Below are positions 1-9,132 of a stretch of 22,386 nucleotides of DNA, one piece after another; the stretch's first letter is position 1; each line of letters begins with the position of its first letter. The notes under the pieces are model-generated. The model had not been told where the DNA came from. It worked only from the letters and a program-made list of their open reading frames with translations, and did not search any database. Location of the stretch: positions 1,482,355 to 1,504,740 of the forward strand of contig BFEA01000172.1 in NCBI GenBank assembly GCA_003427395.1. Direction: 5' to 3'. This DNA comes from Chara braunii. Its lineage: Eukaryota > Streptophyta > Charophyceae > Charales > Characeae. The translations under genes and the position numbers were made by a program.

Positions 1-660
1 TATATATAAATAATCAATATAGAAAGTTGTATTGTTAATTCATATTAAATGCGTGGCTTCAGACTAAATCATTAATCTTAGAAACAAAGTTTAATCCTCC
101 ACGTCTATCTTCCTCATAATAGACACGCAAAGTGCTGAGTCATTCATCTTAGAAACAACATTCAATCTTTTTCTCTGAAACATAAAGAAATTAAGGGAAC
201 TACAAGTTATTTCTTTTGAAATTAATGCCCAAAGTTCATTCAGAAACGATCCAAATTAAATAAGTGGTCAATCCATTCATCTTAGAAACAAAGTTTGACA
301 TTTGAAAACCATGTAGTTAAAAAAAAAAGAAAAAAAAAGAGGCCATTTATCTTATAAACCAGATCATTCATCTTATAAACAATGCATGGAGGTTCAAAAA
401 ACAAAATAAAACATAGCGGTTACACCATTTATCTTAGAAACAATGTCTGACTCTTTTGATGACCCTACCAAATGCAAGCAAAAAACCACCTTGCTCCAAT
501 CTTCCCTCAATTTATTCCCCTTTGTTTGGTTTTAAACAACAAAATAAATAAATTTCACGCGTGCACTTCAAATTTAAGAGAGTGAATGCATACATAATAA
601 ATAACTTAGAAAGGTGTACTGATAAGGGTACAGTGTGCACACACACGAGATGATTTTTAC
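1..660. repeat. AT-rich region with irregular CATTCATCTTAGAAACAA repeats
   Basis: No gene is visible. A motif close to CATTCATCTTAGAAACAA recurs near 70, 141, 273, 343, 364 and 425, often followed by AGTTTGA or a related run. Most spacings are about 60-73 bp or a multiple, so this looks like a decayed tandem repeat of roughly 66-73 bp rather than chance. A-rich runs lie at 319-339. No coding or RNA signal was recognised. Confidence 0.5.
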
Positions 661-1053
661 CTTTTTTTTTTTTTGGTGGGGGGGGGGAAGACTTCCCCGG
701 CTAATGCTAGGGGTGATGATAAGAGGTGTTACTAGCACTCCCGAGGAGGCTGCATCTATTGGTTGGGAGCAGCACCTGCTGAAAAACAGGTCTAGCGTCC
801 CAAAACATCATAATAATTGTTCCAATTGAAAGGCATGTGAAGGTAAGGTATGATTTTGGCTGTCAACATTGACTTCCCCAGTGAGCCTGAGGGGTTAATT
901 GCACAACTTTTTTAAGAGAATCTGCCTTTTCAAACTTCGGGGCAATGCCAGATCCTACATTTAGTCCACTAGCAGCATCCAGCAGCATCCAGCAGCACCC
1001 AACACCCTTCATGTTCCTTCATTCCTCACCCCCTCTGTACCATGATGATCCTA

Positions 1054-1482
1054 CTATAGAAAGATCTGAAGGAGGGAAGAGATCTGGGAATGTGAGAGGG
1101 GTCTCAGGGGAACAAACGGGTCTGAGTGAATCCAATCGTGAAAGGAGAGGGTACAATTTCTAACCAGCGTTTCCTTCTCCTCCCTATTACCCAGTTCCTC
1201 CCCCTTCCCTCCATTCCATACCACTGTTGCCATTTTGCCCCCTTGTTTCCCCCCCAGCCAAACTGTGTTGAAGTTATGGGTAGATGTTTGAATCTCTTTT
1301 TTGGAGTTAAGGAATGTCAATTTTTCTTTTATCTGATCCCGTTGTATTGTTATCCCTGTCTGAATATGTTGCCTAATTGAATCAACAAACTTCGGACCAT
1401 CCTGATAACTACCTTCTATTTCCATTGTGCATTGACGCCACCATATGGCCCACAACACTGCTCTCCTCCATATTTTAAACAT
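1054..1482 (-). pseudogene. LINE C-terminal tail
   Basis: This open stretch of 142 codons begins with FKIWRRAVLWAIWWRQC, matching the aromatic, Arg-rich block that follows zf-RVT in many plant LINE ORF2 proteins. It continues through an Ile/Gln-rich segment (RQHIQTGITIQRDQIKEKL) to about residue 80. The last 60 residues are low-complexity and may be 3' UTR read through. It is in a different frame from the finger segment just upstream, so at least one indel lies between 1586 and 1482. Confidence 0.6.
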
Positions 1483-1585
1483 TTTGAGCTCATAGTTGTT
1501 CGGCTGATCCGGGCTCCAAATTTAACGAAGCAACGCTTTCCAGTCCCAGGGTCATTGTATGATACCAGATCCTGCCGCACCACCT

Positions 1586-2182
1586 TCAAAGCCATACCGA
1601 GTCTGGGCATTGAAGAAAAATGTGTTCTATAGTCTTCGGGTGTTTCCTTGAAGGGTAAGCAGTGCTGCAGAGCTTGCACCACGAAAGAGCAAACTCCTTC
1701 TGTTCTAGATGGGTGTGGTCTATCAAGCAATCGTTTGTTGGCAGACATCTGTGTTCAATTTGCCATTGCAATGACGTCAGCGTAGCAGGTTTTATCCTAT
1801 TATGTTTAAACCAGCGTATTCCTTTCAGGAACTTCTTTGCCACATTCAGCTGTCTCATCCATCGCGACTCCACTTCGTCTCTTAGATTGAGTTTTGGCCT
1901 CAACAGTCGGTAGGTAGTTTTAACCGCCAGGGAATGTAGGTGCTTTTGGTGGGCGGTTCTCCGTGGGTTGGGTATTGTCCAAACTAATGTCTTTGGATCA
2001 TAGGCCAGGCATGAAATTGGGATGTGCCGTTGGTAGGCTAACCATTTTTCTCCTTCCTTCATAACTATTATTCTGAATACAGTCGATGTCGGAAGCCATC
2101 GGTCCTCGGACGGGTGGATCCTCGACAGATAATGGTTATTTACTTTGCAGCTTGAAACAGTTGACCAGTACTTCTCCATCAA
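1586..2182 (-). pseudogene. LINE zf-RVT (CCHC) domain segment
   Basis: This is a 198-codon open stretch. Residues 100-170 have the usual WxxxL...KxFLKGIRWFKHNRI...LQWQIEHRCLPTND pattern that precedes the zinc-binding domain of plant LINE reverse transcriptases. The finger is C169-x2-C172 with H187-x4-C192 (CKLC ... HIFLQC), followed by PDSVW. All four ligands are kept although the element is otherwise dead. The frame ends right after VWL, and the tail continues in a different frame. The first Met is only the first ATG of the open stretch, not a true start. Confidence 0.85.
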
Positions 2183-2793
2183 CGTGTATATCTATTATGT
2201 TGCCCACCCTATCCCCTGTGCTCACGGAGAGTGACCCAGTCCCCTTCTATAAGTTAAGGTCTGTTTTGCAATATACGGGTCAAGTCCAAAGGGACTGCAA
2301 TTGTGATTGTTTCAAGTGCGTCGCTGGGGTTATGGCAATATTTCAATTTCGTTCTTAGACTAGTTGTCGTGACCCAATCCTTCTGATTCTGATCCCAGAT
2401 ATCTCCTATTCTCATCACCCCGTTTTTGGCCCACCCTTGTCACGGGTTGTGTGTGCAGAGAAAGACAATCCCTTGAGGGTTGGTGAGCCATCTGTTGTCA
2501 AACAGTGATTGTCTGTAAACCTCTTTCCACCTCATGGGGGGGGGGGTTGTCTGGGAAGGGGAGTTTGCGCCAGGTTCTCAACAGGTTGACCCAAAAGGGG
2601 TTATTCTTCAAATCCCTTCTTGTCGTCTGTCGGTCTGTGCATTGGGACCGGGTGGAGTACCGTGGGATGGTCCAGTAACGGTCTTCCACATTGTAGGATC
2701 TGTAGCGGTCGAGTTAATAGGGTTCAGTCGTGCGATTTGTTTCAGCGCAAATGCTCGCCATGGGGCTTGTGGGCTTACGAGGAGGGTCTTGAC
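2183..2793 (-). pseudogene. LINE connector between RT and zinc finger (frameshifted)
   Basis: Minus-strand translation continues the LINE but jumps frames. APWRAFALKQIARLNP follows the TAG at 2794 in the same frame. NNPFWVNLLRTWRKL lies in a second frame (2689-2498), and MRWKEVYRQSLFDNRWLTNP in a third, after the G-run at 2537-2546. A block resembling GVMRIGDIWDQNQKDW then sits in yet another frame near 2420-2360. The IGDIWD-type block is common between RT and zf-RVT in plant LINEs. The shifts show that this segment has not been under coding selection for a long time. Confidence 0.65.
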
Positions 2794-2796
2794 CTA

Positions 2797-3705
2797 TTGA
2801 ATAGCCAATGTCATCACCTGGGTGCTCGGATCTAAAACGTCCAGCCCTCCTTTGGGTTTTGGCTGAATTATTGATTGCCAAGCCACCCGACTAATGACAT
2901 TCTGGCACTCGTGGTTCCCCCTCCACGGATAGGCAGGTACCTGGCGTCGTAGGGAGCGTAGTCCTTCTTTACTAAGTGTCCATATGGCAGACCGATGCCA
3001 CAAGGCTGTCAGGATTACATTGTTGATGACCAAGGAACAGCCAAACAATGAAGTGTGCATGTTCTTCTACTTAGCTAACTTTTCGATCATTGGGTTGGTA
3101 ATCCATGCATCATTGGTTGTGAGTTTGCGCCCTGCTGGCATGGATATCCCCAGTACCCCGATCTCACGGTTCCTTGCTTCCAGAACCTCACCTAGGTATC
3201 GACAGAGTTCCCACAATCGATGGGTTGAACCTCCTACAAGGTGCACACACAAGAATTTTTTTTTAATCTCACAGTTTCCTGCCTCCAAAACCTCACCGAG
3301 GTTTTGATAGAACTCCCATAATCGATGGGGCGAACCTCCTACAAAGACCGTGGCATGGATTACGTGTTGCAATCCCGGCTGTCGCCTTCCTCTCGTAACC
3401 AAGTAGACTAGACTGAGAGTGAGAAGGGCTGGGATAATTATTAACTCATTCAAGATAAAGGAGAGGTCAAAATCATACTCGCGTAAGAGGGCCTTGAAAC
3501 CTTGATACGTGTAAGGGCCCCCACAATGGCGGTAAAATAACGCAGTGGAGATGGCAAAATCTCGGCCAAACGCAGTGTAACGACCTCCTAACAAGTCTCT
3601 AAGTTGCCGCAGTAGTCCCCTTGCACAACTTGATCCCCTCTGCGCTTCCACCTCTGACCAAACAGCGGCTACGAAACCTAGAAAGGTTGCGTGCGAATAG
3701 AGCAC
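2797..3705 (-). pseudogene. LINE reverse transcriptase, C-terminal part (broken)
   Basis: This is a 212-codon open stretch (3705-3067), then TAG, two codons, and a further 88 codons in the same frame to a second TAG at 2794-2796. Recognisable LINE blocks are GRKLTTNDAWITNP near residues 193-205 of the first stretch, SLFGCSLVINNVILTALW at the start of the second, and VAWQSIIQPKPKGGLDVLDP after it, corresponding to the RT palm/thumb exit and connector of plant LINEs. The expected catalytic Asp-Asp box before TVFVGGS appears as His-Ala-Thr (residues 117-119), so the Asp pair is missing. Residues 123-147 and 158-182 are an in-frame repeat (GGSxHRLWE...LGEVLEA). Residues 1-100 are not recognised. 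Not functional. Confidence 0.8.
3161..3345 (-). repeat. In-frame 105-bp tandem duplication inside the LINE
   Basis: Two 80-bp copies, 3161-3240 and 3266-3345, lie 105 bp apart (35 codons) with a diverged spacer that includes a T-run at 3256-3264. Both are read in one frame on the minus strand and give GGSxHRLWE...LGEVLEA. Copies differ at roughly one base in five, so the duplication is old or the copies had separate histories. Confidence 0.85.
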
Positions 3706-4274
3706 CCCCCTCGGGCTGCGCGTAACTCCTTGTCAACCGAAAGCAACCTATTTTCCCTGCTCACTCGATTGATGTCGAGCCGCGTCTGCCCACTCCATGC
3801 CTTGATTCCCTTAGCAATGTTGCGCACGAAGGAGTCTTTGTTCTCTTGCCCCACAGTCGGATGCAAGGCGCAAATAGCCCAGAAGTTGGAATTTCATATT
3901 GCAAAATCACAGTGAAAGCCAGATAGATGAACGCTACCTAAAAAACGGAGATGTGTTTGACATCACCGAGGGAGAGTCGAAGCAGCCAACTCAAATGTCA
4001 ATGACAGTAGATACCCGTCGTCATCGTGAATGCAGGCGAAGCTCCTCCTTCTCGGTAGCGCTCCGCGCCCAGACTACAATTATATTGCTACTGTATCCGA
4101 GCTACACAACAAGCACCCTACTGATCTCAACCGCAACAACGAAAGTACACACGGGCGTCGACCATGCAGACCAGCGCCAATGATAAGGTACGTGCCCTCT
4201 CACTCAACCCCTCACAGCAAACCGCAACAGTTCCAACTATCTTGAGGGAAACTTCGAAGGGAACCAGCTACTAG
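3706..4274. other. No recognised gene
   Basis: Short open stretches occur on both strands. The minus-strand one at 3866-3678 gives a hydrophilic peptide (ENKDSFVRNIAKGIKAW...) that might be further LINE or gag sequence, but I could not match it to a family. No tRNA box, tail or tandem repeat was seen here. Confidence 0.3.
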
Positions 4275-5215
4275 ATGGTCCGATTAGTCTCTCGCCCTTG
4301 TGCCCAAATTCGAGGGATTGAACGTGAGTATCGCTACGAGCTTTCACCAGAGTTTCCTTTGGCCTCACCCTGCTCAAGCATACTCCACCATCTTTCAGGT
4401 CCTAACAGGCATACTCACTCTCAAGCCTCTCACAACAGATCGTGGTTGGCGAATGGTCCACCGGCAGGGGGTTCCTGCCACTTTAAGTCTCTTCCGCCTT
4501 GTGGCTAAGCACCCACCGACTCGTATTCACTTTGAATATTTCTCGTCGTGCAGACACTATTTCTCACTCTCTTAGGGAACAACCCTTAGGTAGTATGAAT
4601 GCACCTACCCTCTACCAGACCAGATACGTGTTCCTTTCTCACTCTTTTGCGCATGCCTGCTATCGCTATCGCTTAGTCGCAGTGTGTCCTGATTGGTAGT
4701 CGTCTCCCCGCCAATCGTGAGCTAAATGAAAATGAACCTTTCTTTAGGGGAGGATTAGGTACACTTTAAGGACGAGCATAATGGTCGTGATGAAACACAT
4801 AACCGAGACAAACACGGCGGCAGGTTGAACACAACAACAACAAGTCAACGACCACCACAAAAAAACACAGTCGTTGGCGTGAAAATGAGTTTAGCGGGAA
4901 CAAGCACCGATGTGAGTAGTTCGATCATAATGGAGGAACGAAAGACACGATCACAATAACTTCATGGGGAATCTGGGGATGGTTGCGCAATAAAGAGTAA
5001 GACCATACAAACAGGGGAGGAAAACACGATCTCGAGCAACCATGAAGGTTGGCACAGACTTGACCCGTGCTATTCAGAATGGATCTCGCGCTAGAACATG
5101 GCTAGATGCATTGGCACTTTGCTAAACTTCACTCCTAGGCTCAGCTCCTGCATCCCATATTGCACAATTCGATGCTCAAATCCAAAATTTGACGAGCTTG
5201 TTCTTTCCGCAATGC
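4275..5215 (+). pseudogene. Possible gag-like relic of an LTR retrotransposon
   Basis: Plus-strand translation from 4300 gives ILTLKPLTTDRGWRMV, then GVPATLSLFRL, then HFEYFSSC. The order (LT..xW, then PT..LF, then YFSS) loosely resembles plant gypsy-type gag-associated proteins. Farther on, 5042-5215 reads GTDLTRAIQNGSRARTWLDA, an internal TAA, then HIAQFDAQIQNLTSLFF, which looks like a gag coiled-coil segment. Between them the frame is closed many times. No zinc knuckle, protease or RT motif was found nearby. The resemblance is weak and could be chance. Confidence 0.22.
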
Positions 5216-5504
5216 CTTGAAAGCCCTTGATAGCAATTTGGTTTGTCAAAATCGATCAAGAAACGATCGAGATACAACAATTTTCACATCGCCCTTCCTC
5301 CTCATCGCCTTACCTTCATTTTCTCCTGCCTTTTTCTCTACCCTTTCGACAACCAATCAAGTTCCACAAGCAAACTCGCCTGCCCTCGAAACCCCTATAT
5401 AACACTTTGCCCCGCTTAAAGTTATGCGGGAACGAGACAGATATGCATTATCTTCCCCACCATACTCACTTTTGCTTCATCCCCATTCCTCCTCCTCCTT
5501 TTCT

Positions 5505-5887
5505 CTTCGTACTAGAAATCGCAATTGGATGAGTTTTTCTCCTTTTGCTCTAGACGAGATTTCTATTCTCGTTGAGCTCATCTTATGACATTTGCGTTAT
5601 CTTCTAACAGGTGTGATGCCCCAGCCAAATTCCCCGTCGAACTTAAACAATGTATTTCACTTAGATAAGACAGGACACGGGGGCTTGCTTCTTGGATCGA
5701 GAAGTATGGGCAGAGCCCCGACTCCACCTCACGAAATTAGTAAAATAAACGTTAAAACCAGTGGTATCTCATTTGCGCCGTAAAACTCCCTCTTATTTCA
5801 TTCTCCCAAATCCAATGGAGTTCGAGTTCAAGTCTGCACTTCAACAGTTGAAGGGAGTACCAACTGAGTTAGGCCAGTTGGTTCCAT
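5505..5887 (-). rRNA. Nuclear large-subunit (25S/28S) rRNA fragment, pseudogene
   Basis: On the minus strand this matches the part of eukaryotic LSU rRNA around the peptidyl-transferase domain. It includes ATACCACTGGTTTTAACG, a GTTTATTTTACTAATTTCGTG block, a GGGAATTTGGCTGGGGC block, then GATAACGC and ATGAGCTCAACGAGAATAG. In the 85 bases at about 5551-5635 I count about 74 matches to remembered plant 25S, with few or no gaps. Similarity weakens above 5810 but remains traceable to TGGC near 5875. It stops at AGTACGAA near 5505, where true 25S would continue. It is only about 380 bases, diverged and truncated at both ends, so it is a dispersed pseudogene and not part of an rDNA unit. Confidence 0.9.
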
Positions 5888-5966
5888 GATCGGGCGCGAA
5901 ACCAAATGCAAGGGTCATGCCAATCTCCTCTATACTGCTCCAATTTCCACGGGTGTCCCAAATGAC
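5880..5966 (-). pseudogene. U6 snRNA pseudogene
   Basis: The minus strand from 5966 reads like U6 from its 5' end: GTC-TTTGGGACACCCG, AAATTGGA, then TATAGAGGAGATTGGCATG and ACCCTTGC. Over 44 ungapped bases (about 5917-5960) I count 34 matches to remembered plant U6, and most changes are transitions. The ACAGAGA box is changed to ATAGAGG and the AGC triad to GGC, so it cannot be a working spliceosomal RNA. The 3' half aligns less well, with small gaps, but ends in ATGGAACC where U6 has ATGGTCC. It runs directly into the LSU rRNA fragment in the same orientation. No U6-type upstream element and TATA at the normal spacing was seen. Confidence 0.78.
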
Positions 5967-6051
5967 CACACTGCGGGCATGGTCGTGGGGTATCACTACG
6001 GGACTCTTCGGCCCCAGGTAACTCAAAAATCCGTTATTTCGTTACTCTAAC

Positions 6052-6118
6052 ATCATCTAGATTCGAACCTAGGTCTATATATCGACAATCCGCCGGTGTA
6101 TAAACTTAGCTAGACTTG
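6052..6118 (-). pseudogene. tRNA-like relic (SINE-type head)
   Basis: The minus strand carries a box A-like TAGCTAAGTTTA (6112-6101) and a nearly perfect box B GGTTCGAATCT (6069-6059), separated by 31 bases, the spacing of a real tRNA. A short CTAG/CTAG pairing frames the T-loop. The acceptor stem does not pair, so it is not a functional tRNA. It lies about 85 bp 5' of the U6 relic on the same strand. Confidence 0.6.
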
Positions 6119-6119
6119 T

Positions 6120-6268
6120 TAGTTCCAACGCCAGTCTCAGAACTTACATCGACCTAGACCCAAAAAAAACAAGGTCACCAAACAATAAGCCAGAAGTAAA
6201 AATTAAAATTAAAATAAAAACGAAAAATAAGGAGAGAAGGGGAAAAGGGGGGTCGATATCGTTGACAT
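6120..6268. other. A-rich low-complexity spacer
   Basis: An A-run occurs at 6162-6169, then AAATT-type repeats and a purine-rich AGGAGAGAAGG stretch. No gene seen. Confidence 0.4.
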
Positions 6269-6796
6269 TTGACACCGCGGACATTTGGGCCTCGAAGCGT
6301 TGTACTTCGTCGTCGCCACACCGCATGTGTTGCTCATCTGAGTGAGGATTCAACTTCCCCCTCTGCGCACGCGCCGTCAACTATGGCCGAGGATGTGTCG
6401 GGCGCAAATTGCAAAAGACACGCCAAATACGCTTGTAAGGGTATTTGGTGCGAAAAAATGCAAAAGTTTTTACATGCAATCGCACAACTACGTCAGCCAA
6501 GGGCGTTTGCTCGCTCGATGCGGTACAGGGACGCGTGGTTAAAATGTAGTATAAACTTGAACGTCGTTCGCTCCCTAAGGCACATATCTCCTAGGTATGA
6601 GGTGAACGTCAATCAACTAGAACGGTCTCAACCGAACGTGAAATCTACAAGTAATCCTAGTCCCTTGGACACAATCCAAAAGAAGGTTGCCACGATAACT
6701 TCACACATTAAAGGTGGATCAGTGATAGTCGATAAAAAACATATCTACGCTTATAAAAAGTCTTGTAATAATCATGTGTTCATATCACTTACATGA
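6269..6796 (+). CDS. Unrecognised 175-codon open frame
   Basis: This is the longest open frame on the plus strand. The product is basic, with no signal peptide, transmembrane span or family motif that I can name. The C-terminal third (TIQKKVATITSHIKGGSVIV) is Lys/Ser-rich. A dispersed repeat motif (minus-strand ACCCTTACAAG, near 6432-6446) lies inside it, which argues that at least part is repeat sequence. Length alone is only marginally above chance for a window of this size. Most likely not a gene. Confidence 0.12.
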   Translation: MTPRTFGPRSVVLRRRHTACVAHLSEDSTSPSAHAPSTMAEDVSGANCKRHAKYACKGIWCEKMQKFLHAIAQLRQPRAFARSMRYRDAWLKCSINLNVVRSLRHISPRYEVNVNQLERSQPNVKSTSNPSPLDTIQKKVATITSHIKGGSVIVDKKHIYAYKKSCNNHVFISLT

Positions 6797-8755
6797 ATTC
6801 TAAATACAAAAATATTTAAATATCATAAGGTAAAAAATAATCTCGATCGAATTTGGTAGATTCGAGCATGACAAATCGAGTTAACGCAAGATAGTCGACG
6901 AGGTAATCGGGCTATCCTCGTTTTGATTTGAGAGTTGAACCGAAAGTTATCAATTTCATTCCTACCTTGATCAAGGACACAGAAGCGCCGCCTCTTCTTT
7001 TTTGTCTACCCCGGGTCCACAGTCCTTATGACTCAGACCTTTTCCACGAGAGTGACGCCTACATGCGTCCACTTCAAAGTAGTTTTATCAGACCACGCTT
7101 CTTAAGGTACCGGTTTCCATTCGGCGGTGGCCCTAAGGAGGCCACTTGGAAGGGGTTTTTCTTTTGCCAACGTATATTATATATGCTCACGTATATTAAG
7201 AGACATTGGTGATCATTGCCCCCAACTTCAATTTAAGTAAGAAAAACATACTACTTTCATAATTTTAATTTATAATAAAAGAACATCAATTACCCTTTTG
7301 CTCATGATTAGGGGAGAGTCGACATACTTCCTTAGTCATCGCACGTCCAATCCTCTAAAAAGTGGTTTGGGGTACCTCTCCTCCTTACCCGAGCACAAAG
7401 CTCAAATCTCAGAAGTTGCATTGTCTCCACTTAATCGGCAAAGAACTTCCCGCTAAAAAAAACGTTTGGCTTTGGGTTGGTGACAGGATCGTTTCCTAAA
7501 GCAAGGAACCGTTGCTCAGATGTTCCTCGACCATGTGCGAAATCGTTCATCCATTCCTCCCTCGTAAAAAAAACTTAGACAAAAAGGAATCAGAGACGAT
7601 AGAGGATGAAAATCATTATGATGGGTACATATACGATGGGTCATTCGGAATAGAATAGGTGACCCTTGGGATAAGGACTAAGTCTATACCAACTCTCTTC
7701 ACGTTGTTATCGAGGAAGTTCGTTACCTTTTTTTTTTTTTTCTCGAAGATTCTTTGAATTTATCCTACATCATTCTTATATTTTCAAAGCAAACAAACAA
7801 GCAAGAAAGTGAACGAAAAAATGTTTCTTTTAGGATATCACATTAATGCAGACAATCCTTGTTATCCATCCTATTTTTTTACTTATTTGCATATGCATCC
7901 AGTCAAAGACAAAAGAAATCTACAATCCACATATAGATAACTCAGACCTGAACACATATTTTATCTGCCTTGTCACATAATATTCATTGAAACAGGGTCA
8001 AGCAAGTGTGGGTTCATACGGTTGTGAAGGGAAATATGAGTCAAGCAAACTGACCTTGAGCGATTGAAGAATAACACACACTGGTTCACTCAAGAAAATC
8101 AACCAGAAGTCGAAAGTATTATCCAATAAAATGTTGTTAAGGTCGCACGTGATCGCCTTACAATTGGCCCTGTCCAGGCCTTGCGATTAAGGGACAATCG
8201 ACCTTTTGCCCCTAGTGACCATGTTCCAAAATGAGTCATAAGTGGTCCCAACGTAGTTTCAACTGCACCGCCAAGGCTCCAAGGACTGCTCCAAGTTCAC
8301 CACTAGTCTCAAACTGCTCTTCCAAAAAAAGTAAACCGCACTGCCGCTTGCCGCGAATCTACCCCATCTTGGAACTAAATTTCAAGTGTCCCCCGATGTC
8401 TATGCCGTCTTTAAGTCACAATAATATTCCCAGTCCATCGGGGGCGCGCGCACGCTTCTCCCAAAAAGTCATATATCGTCGCGTGTCGTAGACTAATAAT
8501 GCCTTCCAAACCCATAAATCAGGGTCAAGGCATGAACTTGATCCAATGGAAGTCTGACAACACCTCCACCAGATCACTCAGAAATTAGGTGCACCATGCT
8601 GAAATGTTTTGACAACATGCCCTCCTCTTAACACGCCTTATTGTTGTCAATGTGGCAATCCAACGAGAATTTCCCACCAAAAGGCCACAATGTCATTGTG
8701 GAAAAATTCCAGCAGCATGTCTCCTCAAAAATATTATTGCCATCGTGCTTGAAAC
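6797..8755. other. No recognised gene
   Basis: Mixed AT-rich and moderate-GC sequence with only short open frames. The 94-codon plus-strand frame at 6928-7212 matched nothing I know. A T-run at 7728-7742 could be the A-tail complement of a minus-strand retroelement, but no head or coding part was found beside it. No tRNA boxes or tandem repeats were noted. Confidence 0.3.
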
Positions 8756-9132
8756 CAGCAACTTCCTCTTTAAAAAGTTGTGATGCGGCTGAGAAAAATT
8801 CGGCAACATTTCCCGTCAAAACTTTAAGTCGGCGATTCGCCATATAACTCCCACAAAAAATAATGGCCGCCGCCGCACCAAAATTTTGGAAGCATAACCC
8901 CTGAAAATGGGGTATACTCTGCCACGCGCACCGTCCACTACAGCAACTTCAAGTTCCCCTTTAAACAGTTGTGATATGGCCGAAAAAAATTGGCAACATT
9001 TCGCGTCAAAACTTTAAGCCAACGATTCCCGAGCATAGCCCCCCCCAAAAAATAATAGCCACCACCGTACCAAAATTTTGGAAGCATAACCCGAAAAAAT
9101 GGGGTATACCTTGCCATGCGCACCGTCCACTA
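8756..9132. repeat. Two-unit direct tandem repeat (185 and 192 bp)
   Basis: Unit 1 (8756-8940) and unit 2 (8941-9132) start with CAGCAACTTC and end with CACCGTCCACTA. Shared blocks include CGTCAAAACTTTAAG, CCAAAATTTTGGAAGCATAA and GGGGTATAC. The units abut exactly. A third, weaker copy may precede them (8640-8755). Coding potential on either strand is interrupted. Confidence 0.88.

Larger units (their letters stand above)
662..3705 (-). mobile_element. Decayed, 5'-truncated LINE (non-LTR retrotransposon)
   Basis: Read on the minus strand, this stretch encodes in order a reverse transcriptase C-terminal part, a connector, a zf-RVT CCHC finger and a C-terminal tail, which is the order of plant LINE ORF2. 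The frame is broken by TAG codons at 3067-3069 and 2794-2796, by a frame change near 2690, another at the G-run near 2537-2546, and at least two more before and after the finger. A run of 13 T at 662-674 is a candidate A-tail complement and would mark the 3' end; 674-1054 would then be 3' UTR. No endonuclease or N-terminal RT motif was found, so the copy appears 5'-truncated. Target-site duplications were not found. The upper boundary is uncertain, because the first 110 or so codons below 3705 are not recognisable as LINE. Confidence 0.8.

Noticed and set aside
3678-3866. 62-codon minus-strand frame as LINE endonuclease
   Set aside because: It lacks any endonuclease motif and is in a different frame from the RT part.
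5967-6051. Possible 5S rRNA piece between the tRNA-like and U6 relics
   Set aside because: Only short scattered matches to 5S 3' sequence; not enough to call.
8756-9132. CRISPR-like repeat
   Set aside because: The repeats are about 185-192 bp, directly adjacent, without spacers, in a eukaryotic context.
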